A stretch of DNA of 64,000 nucleotides, from the NCBI GenBank assembly GCA_016650125.1, contig JAENWT010000005.1, positions 90,092 through 154,091 of the forward strand, given 5' to 3'. The first letter of the stretch is position 1. Each line of letters opens with the position of its first letter. Below, in pieces: positions 23,761 through 33,361 of this stretch. Position numbers and translations under genes: made by a program. A model generated the notes under the pieces. It had not been told where the DNA came from. It saw only the letters and a program-made list of their open reading frames with translations, and ran no database searches. The DNA is from Thermoleophilia bacterium. Lineage in GTDB: Bacteria > Actinomycetota > Thermoleophilia > Solirubrobacterales > 70-9.

Positions 23761-26700
23761 CTAGTCGCAGGAGTGCTTCGCGCAGCGCTCGGCGTCGAGC
23801 GGCTGACCCCATGCTGTAAAGCCATCCGCTGCCGCGCCGAAGTGCCGACGGGCGGCGTCGGGATGTGCGCCGGCGTGCGCGACCCAGCCGCGTGCTTCCT
23901 CGACGGCGGCTTGCCAGGCTGGCGGAAGCGCGACGATCTCGAGTGCCGTCTGGCATTCCTGCGCGTACCTTTCTGCGCGGTCGAGGTCGCCGGCCCGGGC
24001 CGAAGCGATCGTCGCCGGAACGATGAAAGCGATGCGGCAGGTCGGACAGGTTTCTGCCGGCCCCTGGATGGATGTTTCCGCCTCGCGCACCAGACAGGCG
24101 GCACTCACCGGATCCGGGGCGGCCTCAACCATGGCACCGTAGATGCGATCGAGGGTGTGATGGCCGATCTCGGACTCGCGTGCCATGAGCAGAGCATCGG
24201 CCAGCAGGGGCTGTGCGTACTTCGGCTGGCCGCGATATATGGCGACCTGAGCGCTTCCCAGCAGCGAGAGCGCCTCGCCGGCAACCGCACCGATCCGGCC
24301 GTGCAGGCGTGCGCCCTCGGTGAAGTCGCGGTCGGCCTCCTCGAGCCTCCCGGCGAGCAGGCCGGCTTCCCCCCGCAGCGTCAGCGCGAACGCGAGGCCG
24401 CGGGCTGCGCCGATCCGGCTTGCCTCTGAGGCGAGTTCGTCGGCGAAGGCGATGATCTCGTCGTTGGGCAGCCCGCCGTAAAGCATCCGCTCGGTGACGC
24501 ACAGCTGTCCGTCGAAGACCCGGGTCGCGAGCTCAGGCAGATCCTGGGTGGAACGCAGAAACTCGCGAAGCCGCGCCGGCAGCTCTCCTTTGGCATGTGC
24601 CGCCAGCGCCTGCGCCCAGGCGGCGTCAAGAATGAATCCGGGGTCACCGAGTTCGATGGCGAGTCTGCCTGCCACCTCTGCCTTCTCTGCGGCTGTGTCG
24701 GCGTCGGCGTAGCGCCCGATGGCCGCGGCCGCACTCAGGGTCAGGGCCTCGGCGAGACGACCCGCCGTTGTCTTCGGGTTGACTCCCTCAAGCGTGCGCA
24801 GAGCGCTGTTCGGGTCGCTGGCTTTCAGCTGCGCGAGGGCCTGTCGTGCTCGCAACTCCTGAGCCTCGGGGTCGCCGAGCGCTGTCGCAGCGGCGGCGTA
24901 GGCTTCGGGTGCCCGGCCATCACCCAGCGCATCGAGGACTTCTGCGCGCAGGCAGAGACCGTCGTGATGTGCCGGCTCCACGATGAGCAGCTTCTCGACC
25001 TGCACCAGCGCGTCGGCGAAAGCTCCGATACTGACCGCACGGCGCGCGGCCGCCAGTAGCCAGTCGACCGCCTCCTCGGGCTTCTCTCCCTTCATCCAGT
25101 GATACGCGATCAACTCCGGGGCGCCACCCGCAGCATCCAGGCGTCCGGCGGCGTCACGGTGCAGGTCCACTCGGCGGTGCGCCGGCAGCTCGTCGGTCAG
25201 TACCTGCCGGACGAGTGCATGCCGGAAGCGGTAGCGCGTGCCGGCAACTACGAGAACTCCGAGATCCAGCGCGGCATCGAGCATCGCGAACGCGGACTGC
25301 TCCCGCAAGCCCGTGAGGGCCAATACGCTGGCCAAGTCCAGTTCGTCCTCGACCACGGCCAGAGACGTCAACGCCTCCAGGGTTGCCGGGTCCAGTCCGG
25401 CGAGGCTTGTGCCTATGGCCTGCCGCACCGTCTCGGGCAGCGGTTCCCGCTCGGCGGAGGTCAATCCGCGAGCGAGCTCAACCGCAAAGAAGGGACTGCC
25501 CTGGGCCGCGGTGACAATCCTTGCGACCACCTCAGGACTCGGGTTCACCGCAGCAGCCAGCGCGACAAGCTCCGAGAGCTGGTCGTCGGCGAGCGGACCG
25601 AGTCGCAGAGACAGGGTCCGGTCGCCGCTGGCAAGCTCGGTAATTCCGCGCGGCAGGCTCGTCCGGATCCACTCCGCTCGACAGGCAAGCAAGATGAGCA
25701 GCGGGTCTTGGCCGCCGCCTGCCACAATCTGATGCAGAACATCTGCGGTCGCCTCGTCAAGGAGGTGAGCATCCTCGACCAGAATGACGGTCGGGGTGTC
25801 GGCCGTCGGCGAAGTGAGGGCGCGTCGCAGCGCTGCGACGACCTGGTGGCGGGTCACGGGCCCCGCCAGAGGAGCCGCCGGACCGGCGAGGGGGGACAGC
25901 TCAGTCAGAATCGATCGCAAGCGCGCCGGGAGTGTGTCCAGCCAACCGCGCCCGTCGACCAGTAGTTGTTCAACAGCGTCGCCGACCGGACCGTACGGCA
26001 CCCCGGCCCCCGAGGCCGCGACGGAGATCACCCGCCAGCCGTCGTCTCGCGCCGAGTCAACGACCCTGCGGCAGAACGCCGACTTGCCGATGCCGCTTGA
26101 GCCTCGGACGATCAGGGCCGACGCAGTACCGCCCGCTACCGACTTCAGAAGCACCCGGGCCTCCCCCAGCTCCGTATCTCGGCCGACGAACGCCTGCTCA
26201 TCCAGTCGGACGCCGGAGGTACAGCGGTCGTGCAGTACGAGCGTCTCGAGGCTCGGTCGCGTCCCCAGATCGCGGATCAACGCGATTCTGAGACGCTCGT
26301 AGCAGCGAATCGCAACATGCCGCTCACCGGCATCGATCGCCGCGCGCATAAGTTCCCGGCATGCTGCCTCGTCAGTCGGCTCGATCTCCACGAGATGCTC
26401 CCACTCGCCGGCGCGGCGCAACAGCTCCGCGAGGCGGGCATGTACCTGCCGTCCCGGCTCCTGGGTCCACGCTTCATACCGGGCATGCGGGAGCAGCTCT
26501 CCGCCGTAAGCCCCGGCTACCCTCGCACACGCCAGATCGTCAGGGCTCTCAAGTGCCAGTCTTGCATCAAGAAGGAAGCGTTCGACGTCGACGATAAGGT
26601 GGTGGTCCGGATACAGCTCGACGCGTCCTGCCCGCAGCACGACCGCCTCCGGTTTCCCGAGCACTCGCCGGGCGTGATGGGCCGCCTTGCGGAGGTTGGC

Positions 26701-26907
26701 CGCACCAGCCTTTTCGTCGAGGTGCGGCCAGAGCTGCTCGATCACCTGATCGCGAAAAAGAACGTGACCATCGGAGAGAGCCAGCAGCTCGACCAGCTCC
26801 CGGGGTCGGCGAGCCGGCCAGTCGCCAAGCGCGACCACGCGGTCGCCATCGGCAATGCGAAACTGGCCGAGCATCTCAATGCGAACGCTGTCGAGTCCTG
26901 CCTCCAT
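23761..26907 (-). CDS. Large SARP/AfsR-type regulator with AAA ATPase and TPR-like region
   Basis: A 1048-residue regulator. Residues ~8-95 form an OmpR-type winged helix (QVIEQLWPHLDEKAGAANLRK), and residues ~105-250 a bacterial transcriptional activation domain (BTAD), together the SARP layout. An AAA/STAND-type ATPase follows: FVGRDTELGEA at ~240, Walker A GSSGIGKS (269-276), Walker B VILVEDAHLLDE (374-385). The C-terminal half is alpha-helical, TPR-like (for example LAALHDEAL-type repeats from ~620 onward). It resembles AfsR- and MalT-like signal-integrating activators. No LuxR HTH is present at the C-terminus. ATG 26907 has gaagg upstream. No biosynthetic cluster is adjacent; the cupin gene downstream is the nearest possible target. 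Confidence 0.88.
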   Translation of the reverse strand: MEAGLDSVRIEMLGQFRIADGDRVVALGDWPARRPRELVELLALSDGHVLFRDQVIEQLWPHLDEKAGAANLRKAAHHARRVLGKPEAVVLRAGRVELYPDHHLIVDVERFLLDARLALESPDDLACARVAGAYGGELLPHARYEAWTQEPGRQVHARLAELLRRAGEWEHLVEIEPTDEAACRELMRAAIDAGERHVAIRCYERLRIALIRDLGTRPSLETLVLHDRCTSGVRLDEQAFVGRDTELGEARVLLKSVAGGTASALIVRGSSGIGKSAFCRRVVDSARDDGWRVISVAASGAGVPYGPVGDAVEQLLVDGRGWLDTLPARLRSILTELSPLAGPAAPLAGPVTRHQVVAALRRALTSPTADTPTVILVEDAHLLDEATADVLHQIVAGGGQDPLLILLACRAEWIRTSLPRGITELASGDRTLSLRLGPLADDQLSELVALAAAVNPSPEVVARIVTAAQGSPFFAVELARGLTSAEREPLPETVRQAIGTSLAGLDPATLEALTSLAVVEDELDLASVLALTGLREQSAFAMLDAALDLGVLVVAGTRYRFRHALVRQVLTDELPAHRRVDLHRDAAGRLDAAGGAPELIAYHWMKGEKPEEAVDWLLAAARRAVSIGAFADALVQVEKLLIVEPAHHDGLCLRAEVLDALGDGRAPEAYAAAATALGDPEAQELRARQALAQLKASDPNSALRTLEGVNPKTTAGRLAEALTLSAAAAIGRYADADTAAEKAEVAGRLAIELGDPGFILDAAWAQALAAHAKGELPARLREFLRSTQDLPELATRVFDGQLCVTERMLYGGLPNDEIIAFADELASEASRIGAARGLAFALTLRGEAGLLAGRLEEADRDFTEGARLHGRIGAVAGEALSLLGSAQVAIYRGQPKYAQPLLADALLMARESEIGHHTLDRIYGAMVEAAPDPVSAACLVREAETSIQGPAETCPTCRIAFIVPATIASARAGDLDRAERYAQECQTALEIVALPPAWQAAVEEARGWVAHAGAHPDAARRHFGAAADGFTAWGQPLDAERCAKHSCD

Positions 26908-26988
26908 AGTTACTACCTTCGCGCATAGACGATCAGTGAAACGGGCAGCGAGGGCTGGTACCGGCGAGCGTCGCCACGACGATCGAAA

Positions 26989-28533
26989 TCAGGTGACGTA
27001 GCCGGATACCGCGTGCTGGGCGAACTCGACCAGCGGCTGCGGGATCACGCCGAAGAAGACCGTGGCCGCGGCGCCGAGTACCGCGGGCAGGACCAGGTAC
27101 CAGCGTCGGTGCGCCTCGGGGTCGTAAAACTCGTCGACCGGGGCGCCGGCGACGGCGGTTGGCAAGCCGGCGGTGTTGATTTCATCCGCGGGCGAAGCCT
27201 CGGGTTCGGGGTTCATCCAGACCGCGGCGACCACCCGCAGGTAATAGACCAGCGAGATCATCGTGCCGACGGCGATCATCACACCAAGCCAGGTCCAGTC
27301 GGCGTCGACCAGGGCCTCGATCAGGTAGAGCTTGCCGATGAAGCCGGCGGTCGGTGGCAGCCCGGCCAGGGCCAGCATCGCGATCGTCAGCGGCCACGCC
27401 AGCAGCGGCTTGCTGCGCCCGAGTCCGCGGAGCGAAGAGATGTCGTCGCTGAATCCGTTCTGACGCTCGTGGACGACCAGCACGGCGAAAGCAGCCAAAT
27501 TCATCGCCACGTAGGCGGCGAGATAGAAGACCAGCGCCGAAATTCCGTCCTGGCTGGCGACGACGATGCCGCACAGCATGTAGCCGGCCTGGGCAATCCC
27601 GGAGTATCCGAGCATGCGCTTGAGCGAGTTCTGGGTCAGGGCACCGACGTTGCCGACGACGATCGAGAGTGCGGCCAGCGCCGCGAGCATGACGTCCCAA
27701 CCGTCGACCAGGCCGATCAGGGCGACCAAGAAGAAGCGGATGAAGATCGCGAAGGCGGCCGCCTTGGTGGCGACGGCCATGAAAGCGGTGATCGGTGTCG
27801 GTGCGCCCTGGTAGACGTCCGGGGTCCATTGGTGGAACGGAGCGATCGATACCTTGAAGGCGAGGCCCACCGTGACCATGCCGACGCCGACCAGGGCCAG
27901 GGGATCGGAGACCAGCTTGTTGATCTGCTCGGTCGAACCGTCGCCGAGGAAGCCGGCCGCGATCTGGGGGAATTCGGTGGCGCCGGACACGCCGTAGATC
28001 AAGGCCAGGCCGTAGAGCAGCGTGGCCGAGCCGAGCGACCCGATGATCAAGTACTTGAGCCCCGACTCGAGCGAGTCGCGTTTTCTCAGGTTGGTTGCGC
28101 AGAGCGCGTAGAGCGGGATCGAGAGCAGTTCGAGCGCCACGAAGAAGGTGATGATGTTGTTGGCCTGGGTGAGCATCACCATGCCGAGGACGGATCCCAT
28201 CAGGAGGGCGAGGTAGTCACTGCGGCCCGTCTGCTTCTCGGCGGGGTCCCCGATCGAGAGCAGCACGGCCACCGCGGCCGAGACCACGCAGAGCAGCGAC
28301 AGCGTCACGGTGATGCCGTCGAAGTGGAGCGATCCGGCGACCAGGTCGGTGTTGGTGTCCCACTGCCAGATCAGGCAGCCCGCGGTCACGGCGAGGGTCA
28401 GCAGCGCGAGGCCGGAACCGAAGCGCTTGAGTGAATCGAAGACGGCGACCAGAACCAGCATGACCAGCCCGGCAGTCAAGGCGATGATCGGCGAGAGTGC
28501 CGCGTAGTCGATTGACGGGGCCTCGAAGGTCAC
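26989..28533 (-). CDS. nuoN: NADH-quinone oxidoreductase subunit N
   Basis: 514-residue antiporter-like membrane subunit of proton-pumping complex I, with about 14 helices. Conserved lysines of the proton channel are expected in the segments GLAFKVSIAPFHQWTPDVYQG and NSLKRMLGYSGIAQAGYM, both clearly visible. It is the last of the 14 nuo genes. Its ATG overlaps the nuoM stop by 4 bases. The C-terminal region carries a Pro/Glu-rich cytoplasmic loop (PEPEASPADEINTAGLPTA) before the last helices. Confidence 0.97.
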   Translation of the reverse strand: MTFEAPSIDYAALSPIIALTAGLVMLVLVAVFDSLKRFGSGLALLTLAVTAGCLIWQWDTNTDLVAGSLHFDGITVTLSLLCVVSAAVAVLLSIGDPAEKQTGRSDYLALLMGSVLGMVMLTQANNIITFFVALELLSIPLYALCATNLRKRDSLESGLKYLIIGSLGSATLLYGLALIYGVSGATEFPQIAAGFLGDGSTEQINKLVSDPLALVGVGMVTVGLAFKVSIAPFHQWTPDVYQGAPTPITAFMAVATKAAAFAIFIRFFLVALIGLVDGWDVMLAALAALSIVVGNVGALTQNSLKRMLGYSGIAQAGYMLCGIVVASQDGISALVFYLAAYVAMNLAAFAVLVVHERQNGFSDDISSLRGLGRSKPLLAWPLTIAMLALAGLPPTAGFIGKLYLIEALVDADWTWLGVMIAVGTMISLVYYLRVVAAVWMNPEPEASPADEINTAGLPTAVAGAPVDEFYDPEAHRRWYLVLPAVLGAAATVFFGVIPQPLVEFAQHAVSGYVT

Positions 28534-30002
28534 TTGGCCGCCTCCGCGTTGCTCAGCGTGACGACCGTGTCGACCGCCGGCTCGGAGCCGTGGATGATCA
28601 GCTGCGGGCAGAAGGCGAGCACCACGGTGACCAGCACCATCGGCACGATCATCAGCCCGTCACGTACGGAGATCTCCCGGGAATCGGCACCCCCGGACAA
28701 CGGATTGTGCATCGAGAGCTGGTACATCCGCAGCGCGTAGAAGGCGGCGAACACGACTCCGCTCGAAGCGATGATCGCCAGGGCGACATCAGTCTGGAGG
28801 ATCCCGTTCAGGATGAAGAACTCACCGATGAAGTTGGGCGAGCCGGGGAGCGCCAGGGTGGACATGGTGACGATCAGGAAGATCACGGCGAAGACCGGTG
28901 CCTTCTTCGCCAGCCCGCCCATTCGGGAGATGTCCTCGCTGCCGGTCCGCTCGGCGATCAGCGCGACGATCAGGAAGGCCGGGACGACGACGAGACCGTG
29001 GTTCACCATCTGGAAGACGGCTCCCTCCGCACCGGAAGTATTCAGGGCAAAGATGCCGGCGGTGATGAAACCGAGCTGGGCGACCGACGAGAAGCCGAGG
29101 ATCAGCCGGAGGTCGGTCTTGGTGAAGGCCATGACCGAGCCGTAGATGATCGTTGCGACTCCGAGGATGAGCATCACAGTCTGGAAGAGCTCGGTCGCGT
29201 CGGGCATGAGCGGCAGGACCACCCGCAGGAAGCCGTAGGCGCCCACCTTGGAGAGGACCCCCGAGAAGACGGCGAGGGCCGGCAGCGGCGCCGCCCGGTA
29301 GGCGTCCGGCATCCAGCCGTGGAGGGGGAAGGCCGGCATCTTGACCAGGAAGGCGGCGGCAAAGAACCAGAAGATCCAGTTCTGCGAGCCGCTCGGCAGC
29401 CCCCGGGCCGCCAGCTCGGTCATGTTGAAGGTCAGGTCCCCACCGTCGGCCGAAATCACCGCGAGGGCGATCGCGCCGACCAGCATCAGGAGCGACCCGA
29501 TCAGGGTGAAGACGATCATCTTCAGCGTCGCCGACGAGGCCGTGACTCCGTCCCGGTCCTTGCCCCAGATGCCGAAGAGGAAGTAGAACGGCACGATCAT
29601 CAGGTCGAAGAAGAGGACGAAGAGCAGCAGGTCCTGAGAGAGGAAGGCGCCGAGTGTTGCCGTCTCGCCGGCGAGCAGCATCAGGAAGTAAAGCCCGCTG
29701 CGCTCGGTGCCGCGGCTCGCGGTGAAGGCGATCGCGGGGACCCAGGCGACCGCGGTCAGCAGGACCAGGAATATCGAGAGGCCGTCGATGCCGAGGTTGT
29801 AGTCCACGCCGAGGCCGGGGATCCAGGTGACGTCGGTGACGTACTGCATGCCGCCGTCCGGGTCGAATCCGATGAGGACAGCGATGACCAGCGCAAGGGT
29901 TGCGGTGGCACCGGTGCCGGCGATCCAGGGTGCGAAGCGGCGCGGCGCCAGGGCAGCGATGAGCCCGGCGACGAGTGGGATCCAGATGATCAGACTCAGC
30001 AT
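28530..30002 (-). CDS. nuoM: NADH-quinone oxidoreductase subunit M
   Basis: 490-residue antiporter-like subunit of the complex I membrane arm. Diagnostic segments include FLVKMPAFPLHGWMPDAYRAAP and KTDLRLILGFSSVAQLGF, with the channel lysines and the conserved glutamate region near the N-terminus. It starts at ATG 30002, which overlaps the nuoL stop in TGATG, and ends overlapping nuoN. Order and coupling are canonical. Confidence 0.97.
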   Translation of the reverse strand: MLSLIIWIPLVAGLIAALAPRRFAPWIAGTGATATLALVIAVLIGFDPDGGMQYVTDVTWIPGLGVDYNLGIDGLSIFLVLLTAVAWVPAIAFTASRGTERSGLYFLMLLAGETATLGAFLSQDLLLFVLFFDLMIVPFYFLFGIWGKDRDGVTASSATLKMIVFTLIGSLLMLVGAIALAVISADGGDLTFNMTELAARGLPSGSQNWIFWFFAAAFLVKMPAFPLHGWMPDAYRAAPLPALAVFSGVLSKVGAYGFLRVVLPLMPDATELFQTVMLILGVATIIYGSVMAFTKTDLRLILGFSSVAQLGFITAGIFALNTSGAEGAVFQMVNHGLVVVPAFLIVALIAERTGSEDISRMGGLAKKAPVFAVIFLIVTMSTLALPGSPNFIGEFFILNGILQTDVALAIIASSGVVFAAFYALRMYQLSMHNPLSGGADSREISVRDGLMIVPMVLVTVVLAFCPQLIIHGSEPAVDTVVTLSNAEAAK

Positions 30003-32011
30003 CAGATGCTCCTGATCAGGAAGTAGAGAATGAGGCCGACCACGCCGAACAGCATCAGCACCGCGTAGCCGCGCAGCAGGCCGGACTGGAGGTCACGGAC
30101 CGTGCCGCCGGCCGAACGGATCACGCCGGCCGTACCACTGGTCAGGCCGTCGATCACGTAGCGCTCGAAGACGTTGCTGCTGAAACGACCAAACGCCTTT
30201 ACCGGGTTGACGATCAGGAAATCGATTATTTCGTCGAAGTACCACTTGTTGAAAAGCAGGGAGTGAACGCCCGGGAATCGCTTTTGGAGGGCCGGCGGGA
30301 TCCCGGGCTTCTTCATGTAGGCAACCCAGGCCACGAAGAGGCCGAACACCGAGATGATGCCGCCCTTAGTCAGGCCGAGCCAGGCTTCGTGGGTCGTCGG
30401 ATGGATGTGGCTGAGCGGTGCCGCCTCGAAGGTCGGCTCCAGGAAATTGGTGACCACTTCGTCCACCCCGGGGACCTGGAGCAGTCCGCCCACCAGGGCG
30501 AGGAAGCCGAGTACTGCCATGCCGATCTTCATCCCCGGGGCCTGCTCCGCGATGTGATGCTCCTTCCCGGGGTACCCGACTTCCGTGTCCTCGGGTTCGA
30601 GGGTGTGCGGATTCCTGGGTTTACCGTGAATCACGTGGCCGTTGTCGATCAGGTACTGGGCCTCGTCGCAGGGCTTGCCCGGCAGGATCCGGAAGAGGAT
30701 CCGGTAGGAGTAGATCGCGGTGAGGAAGGCGCCGATCAGCATCCCAACCGCCATTACTTCGTAGATCCCGCCGCGGAAACTGGCGTAGTCGATGATCTCG
30801 TCCTTGGAGAACCAGCCCGAGGTACCGGGGAAGGCGGCCAGCGCGAAGGCACCGATGATCAGCATTGCCGAGGTGAACGGCATCGCCTTGCCGAAGCCCT
30901 TCATCCGGTCGATGTTCTGCATGTTGGCCATCGCCGAGATGATCGAACCGGCCGCCATGAAGAGCAGGGCCTTGAAGAAGGCGTGGGTCATCAGGTGGAA
31001 GAGGCCGGCCGAGTAGGCGCCGATCGAAACGCCGACGACCATGTAGCCGATCTGACTCATGGTCGAGTAGGCGATGATCCGCTTGAGGTCGACCACGACG
31101 ACCGCGATCGTGCCGGCAATCAGCAAGGTCGCCAGGCCGACGAAGGCGGAGATGTCGGCCGCGGTCGGAGCCAGTTCGAACAGGGGGTGGGTCCGGGCGA
31201 TCAGGTAGACGCCGGCGGTGACCATGGTCGCCGCGTGGATCAGTGCGGAGACCGGGGTCGGGCCTTCCATGGCGTCGGCGAGCCAGGTGTGGAACGGCAT
31301 CTGCGCAGACTTCGCGAAGGCGCCGACCAGCAGGCAGAGGCAGATCGCGACGATGCTCCACTCGTTCGCCTGGAAGGCATCGGGCGCCTTTTCGAAAACC
31401 GCACCGTAGTCGACCGTTCCGAGCTCGCGAAAAATGAGGATCGCCGCGATGTAAAGCCCGACGTCGCCGATCACGTTGATCACAAATGCCTTCATGCCGG
31501 CCTTGGTCGCGGTTTCGCGGCGGTACCAGTAGCTGATCAACGCGTACGAGGCGAAACCGACGAAAGCCCAGCCGACGATCAGCAGGACGAAGTTGCCGGC
31601 CAGCACCAGCAGCAACATCGAGAATACGAAGAAGTTGAGGTAGCTGAAAAACCGGTGATAACCCTCGTCCGACTGCATGTACGAGAAGGAGTAGATGTGG
31701 ATGAGGGTCGAGACGCCGGTGACGACGAGCACCATGAAGACTGAAAGCGGATCGACATAGATGCCGAGGTCGATCTTGAAATCACCGATTGTCGCGTACT
31801 CCCAGAGGCTCGAAGCGACGTGACGCGACTCGGATGGCTCGCCCTGGATAGCAATCAGGGCACCGATGCCGCAGAGGAAGGCGGCGGCGATCGCGCCGAT
31901 CCCGATCGCTCCGGCAGCCTTCGGCGGGATCTTCCGGAAGGTGAACCCGATCAGTACCGAGCCGAGCAGCGGGAAGAGCAGGACGAGCCACCCCCAGGTT
32001 GCCGCGCTCAT
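30002..32011 (-). CDS. nuoL: NADH-quinone oxidoreductase subunit L
   Basis: 669-residue antiporter-like subunit at the distal end of the membrane arm. It carries GAFAKSAQMPFHTWLADAMEGPTPVSALIHAATMV, here quoted only in part, the NuoL hallmark around its proton channel, and the C-terminal region whose long lateral helix braces the antiporter subunits. A hydrophilic loop around residues 445-485 (His/Pro/Glu-rich) is longer than in E. coli, as often in Actinobacteria. Start overlaps nuoK by 4 bases (ATGA). Confidence 0.97.
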   Translation of the reverse strand: MSAATWGWLVLLFPLLGSVLIGFTFRKIPPKAAGAIGIGAIAAAFLCGIGALIAIQGEPSESRHVASSLWEYATIGDFKIDLGIYVDPLSVFMVLVVTGVSTLIHIYSFSYMQSDEGYHRFFSYLNFFVFSMLLLVLAGNFVLLIVGWAFVGFASYALISYWYRRETATKAGMKAFVINVIGDVGLYIAAILIFRELGTVDYGAVFEKAPDAFQANEWSIVAICLCLLVGAFAKSAQMPFHTWLADAMEGPTPVSALIHAATMVTAGVYLIARTHPLFELAPTAADISAFVGLATLLIAGTIAVVVVDLKRIIAYSTMSQIGYMVVGVSIGAYSAGLFHLMTHAFFKALLFMAAGSIISAMANMQNIDRMKGFGKAMPFTSAMLIIGAFALAAFPGTSGWFSKDEIIDYASFRGGIYEVMAVGMLIGAFLTAIYSYRILFRILPGKPCDEAQYLIDNGHVIHGKPRNPHTLEPEDTEVGYPGKEHHIAEQAPGMKIGMAVLGFLALVGGLLQVPGVDEVVTNFLEPTFEAAPLSHIHPTTHEAWLGLTKGGIISVFGLFVAWVAYMKKPGIPPALQKRFPGVHSLLFNKWYFDEIIDFLIVNPVKAFGRFSSNVFERYVIDGLTSGTAGVIRSAGGTVRDLQSGLLRGYAVLMLFGVVGLILYFLIRSI

Positions 32012-32307
32012 CCCTTGAGCTCCTTCATGTCATCGACGTCAAGCGGCAAACGGCGGCGGAACATCGCGACGACGATTCCGAGGCCGACCACAACTTCGCA
32101 GGCGGCCACGACGAGCACGATCAGGACCATGACCTGGCCGTCCTGGTCGCCGAGCATCCGGCTGAAGGCCAGCATCGCCAGGGCGCCGGCACCCAGCATT
32201 AGTTCGAGGCAGAGCAGGATGACCACCGGGTTACGGCGGATCAGCACGCCGATGAACCCGATCGAGAAGAGCAGGGCGGAAAGGACGAGGTACCACTCGA
32301 TGTCCAT
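32008..32307 (-). CDS. nuoK: NADH-quinone oxidoreductase subunit K
   Basis: 99-residue subunit with three transmembrane helices, including the conserved membrane glutamate in VVILLCLELMLGAGALAML. It forms part of the proton path between the quinone site and the antiporter subunits. It starts at 32307, overlapping the nuoJ stop, and ends overlapping nuoL. Confidence 0.96.
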   Translation of the reverse strand: MDIEWYLVLSALLFSIGFIGVLIRRNPVVILLCLELMLGAGALAMLAFSRMLGDQDGQVMVLIVLVVAACEVVVGLGIVVAMFRRRLPLDVDDMKELKG

Positions 32308-32831
32308 CAGGCGGCTTCCTTTTCTGCCTTTTTGCGCCCGGCGAGGATGATCGCGGCGACGGCCGCGACCAGCAGCAGGAGCGAGGCCGCCTCGAAGGCG
32401 ACCAGGAAGTCCTCGAGCATCAGCTTGCCGACCGCTTCGGGTGTGCCGAAACCACCATTGATCTCCTCCGTCCCAGTGCTGGAGAGTGCGGTCAGGGACG
32501 AGCCGAGTACGGCGATCGAGATCTCGACGAACAGCGCCACGGCCAGGATCGGCCCGATGATCTTCAGCATCGGTGAGGAATCGAACATCGGTTCTTCGAT
32601 CCCGCCGACGTAGGCCGCGACGAAGACGTAGATGACCATGACCGCGCCGGCGTAGACGACGATCTGGGCGGCGGCGATGAACTGGGCCCGTAGCAGCAGG
32701 AAGATCCCGGCCAGGAAGACGAGGTGAACGACCAGCGCCAACACGCTGTAGAACGGGTTGCGCAGGGCGACCACGGCGACGGCACCGCCGATCGCTCCGA
32801 TCGCTCCGACAAAGAAGGCGACTTCGACCAC
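32307..32831 (-). CDS. nuoJ: NADH-quinone oxidoreductase subunit J
   Basis: 174-residue membrane subunit with five helices. The start is GTG 32831, which shares its first base with the nuoI stop (TAGTG) and gives VEVAFFVGAIGAIGGAVAVV; longer in-frame versions would run into nuoI. The conserved segment AAQIVVYAGAVMVIYVFV contains the pi-bulge region of helix 3 that is central to coupling in complex I. Confidence 0.95.
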   Translation of the reverse strand: MVEVAFFVGAIGAIGGAVAVVALRNPFYSVLALVVHLVFLAGIFLLLRAQFIAAAQIVVYAGAVMVIYVFVAAYVGGIEEPMFDSSPMLKIIGPILAVALFVEISIAVLGSSLTALSSTGTEEINGGFGTPEAVGKLMLEDFLVAFEAASLLLLVAAVAAIILAGRKKAEKEAA

Positions 32832-33361
32832 TACTCGCCCTCTCCCCTCAGTGGTGTGCGCTCGATCGGCTCGGCCAGCAGCATCTCCTTGGTGAAAATC
32901 AGGTCGCTGCGGTTGTAGTCGGCCATCTCGTAGTCGTGGCCCATGGTGATCGCGTCGAACGGACAGGCCATCTCGCAGTAACCGCAGAAGATGCATCGCG
33001 AGAGGTTGATCTCGTAGACCGCGGCGTAACGCTCGCCGGCGGAGACCCGCTCGCCGGGGATGTTCTCGGCAGCGACGACCCGGATGCATTCGGCCGGGCA
33101 GGCGGCGGCGCAAAGTGAACAGCCGACGCATTTCTCGAGATCCGAGTCTTCGAACTTGTGAAGCTTGTGGCGGCCGCGGAAGCGCGGGTAGACCGGGGTC
33201 TTCTCTTCCGGGTACTGGATCGTCACCGGGGCGTCGAACAGCCGGCCCATGGTCGTGCGCAGCCCGCGCAACGTCTCGCCGAAGGCGCGGTAGGCGCCGC
33301 CCCAGCCGCCGGGTTCGGGGCCGCGCGGGACGACTTTGATCTCTTCGGGACGAATGCTCAT
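32831..33361 (-). CDS. nuoI: NADH-quinone oxidoreductase subunit I
   Basis: 176-residue ferredoxin-like subunit holding clusters N6a and N6b of the peripheral arm. Two 4Fe-4S motifs are visible: CVGCSLCAAACPAEC and CIFCGYCEMACP. It passes electrons from NuoG toward N2 in NuoB. ATG 33361 overlaps the nuoH stop by 4 bases; the 3' end overlaps nuoJ. Confidence 0.97.
   Translation of the reverse strand: MSIRPEEIKVVPRGPEPGGWGGAYRAFGETLRGLRTTMGRLFDAPVTIQYPEEKTPVYPRFRGRHKLHKFEDSDLEKCVGCSLCAAACPAECIRVVAAENIPGERVSAGERYAAVYEINLSRCIFCGYCEMACPFDAITMGHDYEMADYNRSDLIFTKEMLLAEPIERTPLRGEGE

Noticed and set aside
30263..31744. Long plus-strand open frame opposite nuoL, and a similar one at 28497-30026 opposite nuoM
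   Set aside because: Products are Asp/Glu/Gly/Arg-rich with no recognisable domain. The nuo genes on the other strand are certain, so these are shadows of GC-rich coding DNA.
32307..33131. Longer nuoJ form starting at 33131
   Set aside because: The extra N-terminal residues are a frame-shifted shadow of nuoI; GTG 32831 fits the TAGTG junction.
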